A DNA stretch of 7,872 nt from positions 1 to 7,872 of the forward strand of contig JAKQOH010000106.1 of NCBI GenBank assembly GCA_029565415.1, given 5' to 3'. Source of the stretch: Candidatus Rifleibacteriota bacterium. Lineage in GTDB: Bacteria; Riflebacteria; Ozemobacteria; Ozemobacterales; Ozemobacteraceae. Numbering within the stretch: position 1 is the stretch's first letter; the number at the start of each line of letters is the position of its first letter. The notes beneath the pieces are model-generated. The model was not told the origin of the DNA. It did not search any database and saw nothing but the letters and a program-made list of their open reading frames with translations. The translations under genes were made by a program, and so were the position numbers. This document shows, one piece after another, positions 1 through 5,257 of this stretch.

Positions 1-361
1 TCACTGGCTGAAAGGCCCGATGGCGATGGGGCCGATCTTTTTGAAGACCCCTGAACGAATTCAGGCGATGGGGTTCATTTTCCTTCTGGCGCTGCTGACA
101 GGGGCTCTGATACAGCGAGATCTTCGGAAGTCCCTGCGCAAGCGAGGCGGGACTGTAGCCTACCTTGGCCACAAGCGAACGGATGCCCCTACCTGGAACT
201 CGATTCTGACTCTTTTCGACGCGATTCGCGCCACGCAGATCAGAATCGATGGGGTGTGGCATCGAATACTTCACTTGTTCGACAAAGATCATCAAGAAGT
301 TCTCACCTTATTGAATCTTGAAAATATCTACGAGAATAATTCATGTCATGTGTACAGCTAA
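1..361 (+). CDS. IS1634-type transposase, C-terminal part (5' end beyond window)
   Basis: The reading frame is open from the left edge (HWLKGPMAMGPIFLKTPERI...) to a TAA stop, so the ATG at 20 is internal and only about the last 119 residues are present. The signature seen is a 'WLKGP' element, then 'IFLKTPERI', then a hydrophobic helix ending in 'ALIQRDLRKSLR'. This pattern is typical of the C-terminus of IS1634-family DDE transposases of the IS4 superfamily, which cut and join insertion-sequence ends. The N-terminal part and most of the DDE catalytic core lie outside the window, so activity cannot be judged. The 3' end overlaps the last 21 bases of the convergent integrase gene. The DNA is clearly more AT-rich than the genes to the right, fitting acquired DNA. 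The family call rests on remembered motifs, not a search. Confidence 0.8.
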   Translation, partial: HWLKGPMAMGPIFLKTPERIQAMGFIFLLALLTGALIQRDLRKSLRKRGGTVAYLGHKRTDAPTWNSILTLFDAIRATQIRIDGVWHRILHLFDKDHQEVLTLLNLENIYENNSCHVYS

Positions 362-1564
362 ACTCGGGAAAGTGCGTTTGATGTTGTCGCTTTTCAGATT
401 ATCAAGGTAGTCTCCCCACTCCTGCATCATACGTTTGCGCTCTGGGAGGTGGGTCGTTCTGTTATAAGCCCGACCGAGGGGATCGCGAACATTGTGCGCG
501 AGTTGATGTTCGATGATGTCGAGAGAGTAGTGCAGGACTTCGTCGAGGAGCGTTCTTGCCGTCGCCCGAAAACCGTGTGCGCACATTTCGTGCTTCTCGA
601 TCCCCAGGCTCCGCATCGCGGCAAGAACGGCGTTGTTGCTCATGGGGCGATCAGCCGACCGGGCGCTCGGGAAAACGTATCGACCGCTGCCGGTCACCGG
701 GTGGAGTTCCTGAAGAATTTCGACGGCCTGGCGGCATAATGGCACGATGTGATGGGTCTTCGTCTTCGTGACGAGGTAGCGCCACTCCGCCGTGTCGAGG
801 TCGATGTCCTTCCATTCGGCCTGCCGGAGTTCGCCGGGGCGAACGAAGACGAGGGGCATCAGGAGAAGAGCGCTCCGGACGATCAGTCCGCCGTTATACC
901 CGTCCATGATCCGAAGCAGCTCGCCGATTTTTTCTGGTTCTGTTATCGCGGCAAAATTCGATTTCTTCGACGGCTGGATTTTTTTCCGAAGGTCGTCGCA
1001 CGGATTTCGGTGGGCGCGATCCGGAATGGCATACAGAAAAACCTCGCCGCAAATCGACCGCGCCCTGTGGGCGGTCTCCACTGCGCCGCGTTCCTCGATA
1101 CGCCGAAGAACTCGGAGTATTTCGTCGGGCTGTGTTGCGAGGTCGGCGATCGGACGAGAGCCCAGCCAGGGGAAAATATCTCGTTCGAATAACTGCATGA
1201 CCCTTCGCGAATGACTTTCCGCCCAGGTCGGCGCAAGCCTGCCGAACCACTCGCGCGCGACAGCCTCGAACGTGTTTGCCGCGTTCCTGGCCTTTGTCGT
1301 TTTGTCGCTCTTCCTGTGCTCATTCGGGTCGATACCCGAGGAAAGCAGTTTGCGTGCGGCGTCACGCCGCTCAACAGCTTCTTTCAGGGTGACGTCAGGA
1401 TACGCGCCGAGTGCCAGAAGCTTCTCTTTGCCGTCGTATCGATACTTGAACCTCCACAGTTTTGACCCGTTAGGGGTATGGAGGAGGAGGAGGCCCTTTT
1501 CAAAGTAGATCTTCGTGGCTTTATCAGGCGCCTTGAGCTTGCGGATGGCGAGGTCGGTCAGCAT
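341..1564 (-). CDS. int: P4-type tyrosine recombinase / island integrase
   Basis: A 407-residue site-specific recombinase that would integrate and excise a genomic island at a tRNA gene. Residues 1-85 match the DUF4102 arm-binding domain of P4-like integrases (MLTDLAIRKLKAPDK..., 'LGAYPDVTLKEA', 'GIDP'). About 96-185 is the SAM-like core-binding domain, and about 205-385 the catalytic domain. Visible catalytic residues are R242 (RPGELR), a lysine at K267 or K269 (TKTKTHHIVPL), H330 and R333 (HGFR), H356 (LAH) and Y367 (AYNR). All are present, so the enzyme looks intact. The ATG at 1564 is chosen because AGGAG lies 10 bases upstream and the DUF4102 motif starts there; an in-frame ATG at 1606 would add 14 unrelated residues. 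The last dozen residues overlap the transposase gene and look unlike the family, so the tail may have been altered by the insertion sequence. Confidence 0.93.
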   Translation of the reverse strand: MLTDLAIRKLKAPDKATKIYFEKGLLLLHTPNGSKLWRFKYRYDGKEKLLALGAYPDVTLKEAVERRDAARKLLSSGIDPNEHRKSDKTTKARNAANTFEAVAREWFGRLAPTWAESHSRRVMQLFERDIFPWLGSRPIADLATQPDEILRVLRRIEERGAVETAHRARSICGEVFLYAIPDRAHRNPCDDLRKKIQPSKKSNFAAITEPEKIGELLRIMDGYNGGLIVRSALLLMPLVFVRPGELRQAEWKDIDLDTAEWRYLVTKTKTHHIVPLCRQAVEILQELHPVTGSGRYVFPSARSADRPMSNNAVLAAMRSLGIEKHEMCAHGFRATARTLLDEVLHYSLDIIEHQLAHNVRDPLGRAYNRTTHLPERKRMMQEWGDYLDNLKSDNIKRTFPSLAVHMT

Positions 1565-1623
1565 GGGGGTATCGCTCCTTCGAATATACGTCGATACCCC
1601 CAACAATACCCCCAGATACCCCC
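1565..1623. repeat. ATACCCCC repeat cluster upstream of integrase
   Basis: ATACCCCC occurs three times in direct orientation at 1594-1601, 1606-1613 and 1616-1623, with start-to-start spacings of 12 and 10 bases. A fourth copy in opposite orientation (GGGGGTAT, 1565-1572) abuts the integrase start codon. Extended by two bases, GGGGGTATCG at 1565-1574 and CGATACCCCC at 1592-1601 form a perfect 10-bp inverted repeat bracketing the integrase ribosome binding site. Near-helical spacing next to an integrase gene suggests protein-binding sites, either arm-type integrase sites or excisionase/autoregulatory operators. The repeats are seen directly; the role is inferred. Confidence 0.7.
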
Positions 1624-1642
1624 GGATTTACAAAAACGATAC

Positions 1643-1662
1643 GGGACGATTAGGGACGGTTA
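1643..1662. repeat. Tandem 10-mer repeat GGGACGATTA / GGGACGGTTA
   Basis: Two abutting 10-base units at 1643-1652 and 1653-1662 differ at one position. They lie between the ATACCCCC cluster and the tRNA terminator, in the expected attachment-site region. They may be a second class of recombination protein site, but nothing in the sequence proves this. Confidence 0.5.
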
Positions 1663-1663
1663 A

Positions 1664-1693
1664 AAGCAAAAAACCCGCTTTATCAGCGGGTTT
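1664..1693 (-). terminator. Intrinsic terminator of the tRNA-Ala transcript
   Basis: A perfect 9-bp inverted repeat, AAACCCGCT (1671-1679) and AGCGGGTTT (1685-1693), has a 5-base loop. On the minus strand it runs into a T-rich tract (complement of 1664-1674). This is a classic rho-independent terminator 38 bases past the tRNA 3' end, and it also separates tRNA transcription from the integrase gene. Confidence 0.85.
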
Positions 1694-1706
1694 CTCGGAT
1701 AATTGT

Positions 1707-1725
1707 GGGCAATCGTGGATTGCCC
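1707..1725 (-). other. Short perfect hairpin directly after tRNA-Ala
   Basis: GGGCAATC (1707-1714) and GATTGCCC (1718-1725) form a perfect 8-bp stem with a 3-base loop, starting 5 bases after the tRNA discriminator base on the minus strand. It precedes the terminator. It could guide 3' trailer processing or be part of the island attachment region; the sequence alone does not decide. Confidence 0.5.
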
Positions 1726-1730
1726 TTCAG

Positions 1731-1755
1731 TGGAGCTGATCGGGATCGAACCGAC
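1731..1755. other. Candidate island attachment region (tRNA-Ala 3' end)
   Basis: P4-family integrases commonly recombine at the 3' end of tRNA genes, from the T-loop to the acceptor end, and the integrase gene normally lies just outside it, as here. The exact core cannot be fixed because the second att copy is not in this window. The position is inferred from layout only. Confidence 0.3.
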
Positions 1756-1803
1756 GGCCTCTACAATGCGAATGTAGCGCTCTCCCAGCTGAGCTACAGC
1801 CCC
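1731..1803 (-). tRNA. tRNA-Ala, anticodon CGC
   Basis: The 73-base minus-strand sequence folds into a complete cloverleaf. It has a 7-bp acceptor (GGGGCTG with CAGCTCC), a D arm GCTC/GAGC, an anticodon arm CTACA-TTCGCAT-TGTAG, a 5-base variable loop, a T arm GTCGG-TTCGATC-CCGAT, and discriminator A73. The loop places CGC at positions 34-36, decoding GCG alanine codons. Acceptor pair 3-70 is G-U, the alanyl-tRNA synthetase identity element, which confirms the assignment independently. CCA is not encoded (CTG follows A73), so it must be added enzymatically. It has its own promoter at 1817-1845 and terminator at 1664-1693. The gene is intact despite being the probable integration target. Confidence 0.97.
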
Positions 1804-1816
1804 AGGGACGCTTGTC

Positions 1817-1845
1817 AGTATACCGCAGGCGGGGGTGAGTTTCAA
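1817..1845 (-). promoter_or_regulatory. Sigma70-type promoter for tRNA-Ala
   Basis: On the minus strand, TTGAAA (1840-1845) and TATACT (1817-1822) are separated by exactly 17 bases. The -10 box ends 13 bases before the tRNA 5' end, predicting a leader of about 6 bases, as expected for a strong stable-RNA promoter. Confidence 0.85.
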
Positions 1846-1884
1846 GCCCTTTTTCGACAAAATCGGCCGACGGGGATGTGCTGG

Positions 1885-1913
1885 TTGCCTTCGGGGGCGG
1901 CGGCGGGTATGCT
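1885..1913 (+). promoter_or_regulatory. Sigma70-type promoter for the proline-rich protein gene
   Basis: TTGCCT (1885-1890) and TATGCT (1908-1913) are separated by a 17-base, very G-rich spacer. Transcription would start near 1920, giving a leader of about 36 bases with ribosome binding site AAGGGG at 1944-1949. Confidence 0.6.
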
Positions 1914-1955
1914 GAAGGCGTCCTGTGACAGCATTCATCCGAGAAGGGGAATCAG

Positions 1956-3116
1956 ATGAGAAGAACCACCTGGTGCGTCATCACGCTGTGCGGCCTGTTC
2001 GTTCCGGCCGTGCTCCAGGCGCAGACCGGCGTTACGGGCGAGCAGCCGGCGTTTCTGCCGCCGCCGCCGCCCTCGATCGCCCTGCCGGCGTCGGGAAGTT
2101 CCGATGCCCCGCTGCTGAGCAACGAACCGATCCCGGCCGCCCTGCCGCCGGCACCGGTTTCGGGGGCCCTGCCCCCTGTCTCGACCCTGCCGGGAGTCGC
2201 CGCACCCCCCGCCGAGGCCGGCCCCACGCCGCCGTCGATGCCGCCCAGTCCGGTCAGCTTCCAGCCGCCGGCCACGGCCTTCATGCCGCCCCCCGTTTCG
2301 CCGGTCGCCTCCCTGCCGCCTGCCGATGCCGCCGCGCAGCCCCCGGCCATGGCCCCGGAGCCCGCCTCCGGCATGCCCCTTCCGCCGCCGCCCCCGCCGC
2401 CTGCGATTACAGGCGGCTTTGCGCCTACCCCGTCAATGCCGCCGATGCCCTTCGCGGTGTCTGCAACCCCCGGAACGGCCGCTCCGGCCGCCGCGGCGCA
2501 GACGCTGACGCCCGACCAGACCGGGATCGTCCGGAAACTCACCCGCGGCTTCGCGGCCCTGCGCAGCCTGGCTGATGATCCCCGCAGCAACGAGGCGCTC
2601 ACCCGGATCCTCGACAACGGCCGCACCGGCGCCAAGCTGCTCGGTCTCGCCGCCTTCCCCGTCATGCCCCGATTCGAGGCGCGTGCCGACGAAACGGTCG
2701 TCCGCGACCGGTCCTACGGAGCCTGGGAATACCGCAAGTTCGGCGCGTTCCAAACCCGCCTCGACGGCCGCATCCTGCCCGTTGCCGGCCATGTCCACGC
2801 CGACCTGAACTTCACCGCCCGGGGACGCAGCGGCGTCTCGGTCCGCGGCGCGATGACCGCCGGCGGCCCGATCGACGGCGCGCTCACGGTCGAAGGCCGC
2901 GATGCCTGGGGGCGGCCCTGGAAGCTGGCGTTCCAGATGTCCGGCCTCATCCTCCGCGACGACGGCCTTCCCTCGGGAGGCTCGCTCGCCGTCTCGGGGT
3001 CGGATCCCTCGGGCCGCTCGAACGCGGTCCAGCTCGCGTTCCCGGTCGCCGAAACGGGATCCCAGGCCGACGCCAAAGAAAAACGCCGGCCCTCTCGTCG
3101 GGGCCGGCGCTACTGA
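1956..3116 (+). CDS. Exported proline-rich protein of unknown function
   Basis: I do not recognise this 386-residue protein. Residues 1-22 form a signal peptide (MRRTTWCVITLCGLFVPAVLQA, read as basic start, hydrophobic core and a likely cut after LQA). Residues 23-185 are a low-complexity proline/alanine stretch with several PPPP runs, which could act as an extended periplasmic or wall-spanning spacer. About 188-235 is predicted helical (LTPDQTGIVRKLTRGF...). About 240-360 looks beta-rich, alternating charged and aliphatic residues around G-V-S-V-R-G and G-A-L-T-V-E-G. The last 13 residues are strongly basic and overlap a minus-strand terminator. No transmembrane helix follows the signal, so it is probably periplasmic or secreted. 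AAGGGG 6 bases upstream supports the start. It is convergent with dfx. Confidence 0.8.
   Translation: MRRTTWCVITLCGLFVPAVLQAQTGVTGEQPAFLPPPPPSIALPASGSSDAPLLSNEPIPAALPPAPVSGALPPVSTLPGVAAPPAEAGPTPPSMPPSPVSFQPPATAFMPPPVSPVASLPPADAAAQPPAMAPEPASGMPLPPPPPPPAITGGFAPTPSMPPMPFAVSATPGTAAPAAAAQTLTPDQTGIVRKLTRGFAALRSLADDPRSNEALTRILDNGRTGAKLLGLAAFPVMPRFEARADETVVRDRSYGAWEYRKFGAFQTRLDGRILPVAGHVHADLNFTARGRSGVSVRGAMTAGGPIDGALTVEGRDAWGRPWKLAFQMSGLILRDDGLPSGGSLAVSGSDPSGRSNAVQLAFPVAETGSQADAKEKRRPSRRGRRY
3075..3109 (-). terminator. Intrinsic terminator, minus strand, probably for dfx
   Basis: CGCCGGCCC (3084-3092) and GGGCCGGCG (3101-3109) form a perfect 9-bp GC-only stem with an 8-base loop. On the minus strand it is followed by TTTTTCTTT (complement of 3075-3083). 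On the plus strand no T tract follows, so it acts on transcripts from dfx, whose stop codon lies about 175 bases upstream. It falls inside the final codons of the proline-rich protein gene. Confidence 0.75.
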
Positions 3117-3284
3117 CGGAACAACCGGATCAGGGACGCACGCTTCGTTCGATCTGTATGGCGGGGGCGGCAGACCGCAAGGCCAGCCGCCCCCGCGGCT
3201 GTCTAAATGACGTCGCGCATACGCGTCCTCCCTCCGGATTTGTGACGATACCCTGTCTTGAATCCCGGTGGAGAACGCTGCCGG
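3117..3284. other. Convergent intergenic region with large GC hairpin
   Basis: No gene is supported here. The main structure is a perfect 11-bp inverted repeat, GCGGGGGCGGC (3161-3171) and GCCGCCCCCGC (3186-3196), with a 14-base loop. Neither strand has a T tract next to it. It lies in the 3' untranslated part of the dfx transcript and just after the stop of the plus-strand gene, so it could stabilise either mRNA end or assist termination. Confidence 0.6.
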
Positions 3285-3665
3285 TCAGCCTTCGCTCTTC
3301 CAGAGGCCGTGCAGGTTGCAATACTCGCGCACGGTCACCTTCGCGGCGGTCACGGGGAAGAACGCCTCGGGCTTGTCGCCCGGCTTCAGATACTGGGTGC
3401 AGACCTTGTTGTCGACGATCAGCTGGATCATCTCGATGTAATGCTTCTCTTCCATGGGGTGGGCGACGCTGCCGACCTTGACCAGGATGCCGCCGTTCTG
3501 GCGCTCGATCACCGGAACGTGCTTCTCCTTCGACGCGTCGACGGTGTTCTCGACCAGCTTCGTCATCGGCTCGCCGCAGCAGACCACGACGGGGCCGCCG
3601 GCATGGGCAACCTCGACGATGTTCCCGCAGTGAGCGCACTTGTACAGCTCATTTCGCTGAATCAT
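3285..3665 (-). CDS. dfx: Desulfoferrodoxin, two-iron superoxide reductase
   Basis: A cytosolic enzyme reducing superoxide to hydrogen peroxide without releasing oxygen (EC 1.15.1.2), usually fed electrons by rubredoxin in anaerobes. The 126 residues match the classic desulfoferrodoxin length. The N-terminal desulforedoxin domain has C10, C13, C29 and C30, the FeS4 centre I ligands. The C-terminal neelaredoxin-like domain has the complete centre II set H49, H69, H75, C116 and H119, with catalytic E47-K48 beside the iron; these positions coincide with the numbering of the Desulfovibrio protein. The ATG at 3665 is chosen over one at 3707 because it is preceded by GAGAGGAG and begins the conserved domain. 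It has its own promoter at 3713-3741, no rubredoxin gene beside it, and a probable terminator at 3075-3109, so it looks monocistronic. Confidence 0.97.
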   Translation of the reverse strand: MIQRNELYKCAHCGNIVEVAHAGGPVVVCCGEPMTKLVENTVDASKEKHVPVIERQNGGILVKVGSVAHPMEEKHYIEMIQLIVDNKVCTQYLKPGDKPEAFFPVTAAKVTVREYCNLHGLWKSEG

Positions 3666-3688
3666 GAAGAACTCCTCTCGATCATGAT
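3662..3688 (-). promoter_or_regulatory. dfx ribosome binding site in a start-codon hairpin
   Basis: The dfx Shine-Dalgarno GAGAGGAG (complement of 3672-3679) lies 6 bases before the ATG. It is in the 14-base loop of a perfect 7-bp inverted repeat (ATCATGA at 3661-3667 and TCATGAT at 3682-3688), and the start codon is in the stem. An upstream ATG at 3685 opens an 7-codon reading frame whose TGA overlaps the dfx ATG. The pairing is seen; any regulation is inferred. Confidence 0.45.
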
Positions 3689-3712
3689 GATGTGGTGCCC
3701 GGGTCACGCGCC

Positions 3713-3741
3713 ATTATAGGGAAGGGGACGGACGAGGTCAA
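3713..3741 (-). promoter_or_regulatory. Sigma70-type promoter for dfx
   Basis: On the minus strand, TTGACC (3736-3741) and TATAAT (3713-3718) are 17 bases apart. The -10 is a perfect consensus and the -35 matches five of six. Transcription would start near 3706, leaving a leader of about 40 bases. No clear redox-regulator operator is recognisable around it. Confidence 0.88.
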
Positions 3742-3872
3742 TATCCCCCGACAGAATCTTTTTGCCCCGCTTCGTCTCCTGGCCCAGGACGCCGATCCGC
3801 AGAGGATCGCGGATAGCCCGGATGCATGGAACATCTGATCAAATATATCGATGCCGTTTCTTTCCGACTGCG

Positions 3873-3901
3873 TTGACGGACGTTCTGCCGCGGGGTAGAA
3901 T
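3873..3901 (+). promoter_or_regulatory. Sigma70-type promoter for the three-gene exported-protein operon
   Basis: TTGACG (3873-3878) and TAGAAT (3896-3901) are 17 bases apart. The start would be near 3908, followed by a small self-complementary element at 3910-3927 (TGCCTGTCC with GGACGGGCA, one G-U pair) and ribosome binding site GGAGG at 3933-3937. The roughly 130 bases between this and the divergent dfx promoter hold no supported gene. Confidence 0.8.
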
Positions 3902-3943
3902 GACCGAAATGCCTGTCCGGACGGGCAGCAATGGAGGTGCCCC

Positions 3944-4504
3944 ATGAACACCCGCCTCTTCTCCGCCCTGATTCTGGGCGCGCTGGGCATCGCCCCGCTT
4001 CTGGCCGGCCCCCAGATGCAGTTCACCCTCAAAGACCGCTCGGTGCTGCGCGGGGAGCTCGTCGAGATGAAAGACGGGGTCTACCGCATCCGGTCCGGCG
4101 CTCTCGGGGAACTGCGCATCCCCGCCGACCAGATCGCTCTCATCGCCACCGCCGACGCGGCTTCCGTTCCAGTCCCTCCGGTTCGCGAGGACGGGCCGAA
4201 GCGGCCCACCCCGGAGCGGAGCCAGTCCGCGCGGCCCTCATCCACCGCTCCGGCATCCGACAACCTCGCCGAGCAGCAGAAGAACGTCAACACCCAGGTG
4301 CAATCCATGCTCATGAACGGTTCGTTTCTGGATGGGGTCACCGGGCTCGGGGAATCCCCGGACATGCAGAACGTCATGCAGGATGAAGAGATCATGAAGG
4401 CGATTCAGAGCGGCGATTACGAGTTCCTGATGAAAAACGAGAAGATGAAACAACTGATCGAAAGCCCCGAAATGCAGAACATCCTCGGCGGCATGTCGGA
4501 ATGA
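3944..4504 (+). CDS. Exported protein with beta domain and STI1-like tail
   Basis: A 186-residue protein I cannot name. Residues 1-21 are a signal peptide (MNTRLFSALILGALGIAPLLA). Residues about 26-67 form a compact beta-type unit (FTLKDRSVLRGELVEMKDG, then GELRIPADQIALI), a pattern seen in small exported proteins with a 'KDG..L.G.I...DG.Y.I.T..G...IP..QI' repeat, perhaps SH3- or LSM-like. About 70-110 is a Pro/Ser linker. Residues about 130-183 are amphipathic helices with repeated 'SPDMQNVM', 'DEEIMKAI', 'NEKMKQLI' and 'SPEMQNIL' units that resemble STI1 (DP) repeats of cochaperones such as Hop and ubiquilin. Function is unknown; a peptide- or partner-binding role in the periplasm is inferred. 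GGAGG 6 bases before the ATG supports the start. It is the first gene of a probable operon. Confidence 0.85.
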   Translation: MNTRLFSALILGALGIAPLLAGPQMQFTLKDRSVLRGELVEMKDGVYRIRSGALGELRIPADQIALIATADAASVPVPPVREDGPKRPTPERSQSARPSSTAPASDNLAEQQKNVNTQVQSMLMNGSFLDGVTGLGESPDMQNVMQDEEIMKAIQSGDYEFLMKNEKMKQLIESPEMQNILGGMSE

Positions 4505-4549
4505 TTCGGATATAGCCACAAATATAGATATACGATTCGGAGTGAGAGT
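4505..4549 (+). other. AT-rich spacer with duplicated GATTCGGA
   Basis: A 45-base gap inside a GC-rich operon is markedly AT-rich (TATAGCC, AATATAGATATACG). It is flanked by two copies of GATTCGGA at 4503-4510 and 4534-4541, the second providing the ribosome binding site (GGAG) of the next gene. It could be an internal promoter or processing site, but no -35/-10 pair is convincing. Confidence 0.4.
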
Positions 4550-5218
4550 ATGCGAACAAGACGATTCCGCGGAAGGTTCCTTGCCCTCCTGGCGGGGCTC
4601 ATGATCGCCTGCGGGGGCGCCGCGGCGCAGGTGGTTCCGCCGGGTGAGCCGGGGATCGCCGGATCCGCCCCCTCCGTGATCGTCACGGCGTCTGCGGCGG
4701 CGGCCCTGCCCGTCGAGGAACGGCCGTGGCACCTCTCGGCCCGCAACGTCGAACGCCGGGATCTGCTCGTGAAAATCAGCGAAGTTCAGGGCCTTTCCCT
4801 GCTCGTCTCCCGCGACGTGCGCGGCACGGTCGACGAAGTCGCGACCGGTACCCTCGGTCAGACCCTCGATGCCGCCCTCCATCCGTCGGGCTACGATTGG
4901 CGGATCTGGGACGGGTGTCTGTACGTCGCCGAGCGATCGCGCCTCGAACGGTTTTTCGATGCGGTCGCCCGGATGGACCAGTTGAAGCTGCCTGCGGCCC
5001 GCACCTTCGGCGGGATTTTCGGCGCGCTCGACATCCCCTCGATCATCCGGGTTCTGCGCAAACATGCCGGAACGAACATCCTGATGACGGACACGATCAG
5101 CGGCGAGATGTCGTTGCGGCTCACCGGCATCCCCTGGGAGCGCGTGCTGCTGGCGGCCGTCTACATGAACGGCCTCAAGCTCGTCGTCAGCGACTTCTCG
5201 ATCATGGTCGTCCCCTGA
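4550..5218 (+). CDS. Exported protein with two STN/N0-like modules, no secretin pore
   Basis: A 222-residue protein with a signal peptide over residues 1-26 (MRTRRFRGRFLALLAGLMIA then CGGAAA, probable cut near AAAQ). Residues about 59-127 ('WHLSARNVERRDLLVKISEVQGLSLL...' to 'WDGCLYVA') and about 155-222 ('FGALDIPSIIRVLRKHAGTNILM', 'SGEMSLRLTGIPWERVLLAAV', ending in a beta strand) each have the beta-alpha-beta-beta-alpha-beta pattern of secretin/TonB short N-terminal domains, as in PilQ, GspD and TonB-dependent receptors. The usual secretin pore that follows these modules is absent, and the protein ends right after the second module with its own stop. So it is not a channel itself; a periplasmic adaptor or pilotin-like role is inferred. 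GGAG 7 bases upstream supports the start. A cysteine at residue 21 could suggest a lipoprotein, but the lipobox is poor. Confidence 0.85.
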   Translation: MRTRRFRGRFLALLAGLMIACGGAAAQVVPPGEPGIAGSAPSVIVTASAAAALPVEERPWHLSARNVERRDLLVKISEVQGLSLLVSRDVRGTVDEVATGTLGQTLDAALHPSGYDWRIWDGCLYVAERSRLERFFDAVARMDQLKLPAARTFGGIFGALDIPSIIRVLRKHAGTNILMTDTISGEMSLRLTGIPWERVLLAAVYMNGLKLVVSDFSIMVVP

Positions 5219-5257
5219 TCTTCGATGCGAAGCCGAACCTGCCGATGGTCTGATGGT

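Noticed and set aside
1580..1590. TATATT (minus strand) as -10 box of the integrase gene.
   Set aside because: No acceptable -35 lies 16-18 bases upstream and the transcript would start within the ribosome binding site.
1565..1623. ATACCCCC cluster as a CRISPR array.
   Set aside because: Units are only 8 bases with 2-4 base gaps, far too short for repeat-spacer structure, and no cas genes are present.
1952..2665. Long minus-strand open frame (237 codons) opposite the proline-rich protein gene.
   Set aside because: It mirrors a Pro/Gly codon-biased region in high-GC DNA, has a Gly-rich composition, and no ribosome binding site; the plus frame has promoter, ribosome binding site and signal peptide.
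3704..3838. Minus-strand open stretch of 45 codons ending '...GVLGQETKRGKKILSGDIDL...' upstream of dfx.
   Set aside because: It reads like protein with GC-rich third positions, but it has no start codon or ribosome binding site, runs through the dfx promoter, and matches no family I know. A decayed gene tail is possible but unsupported.
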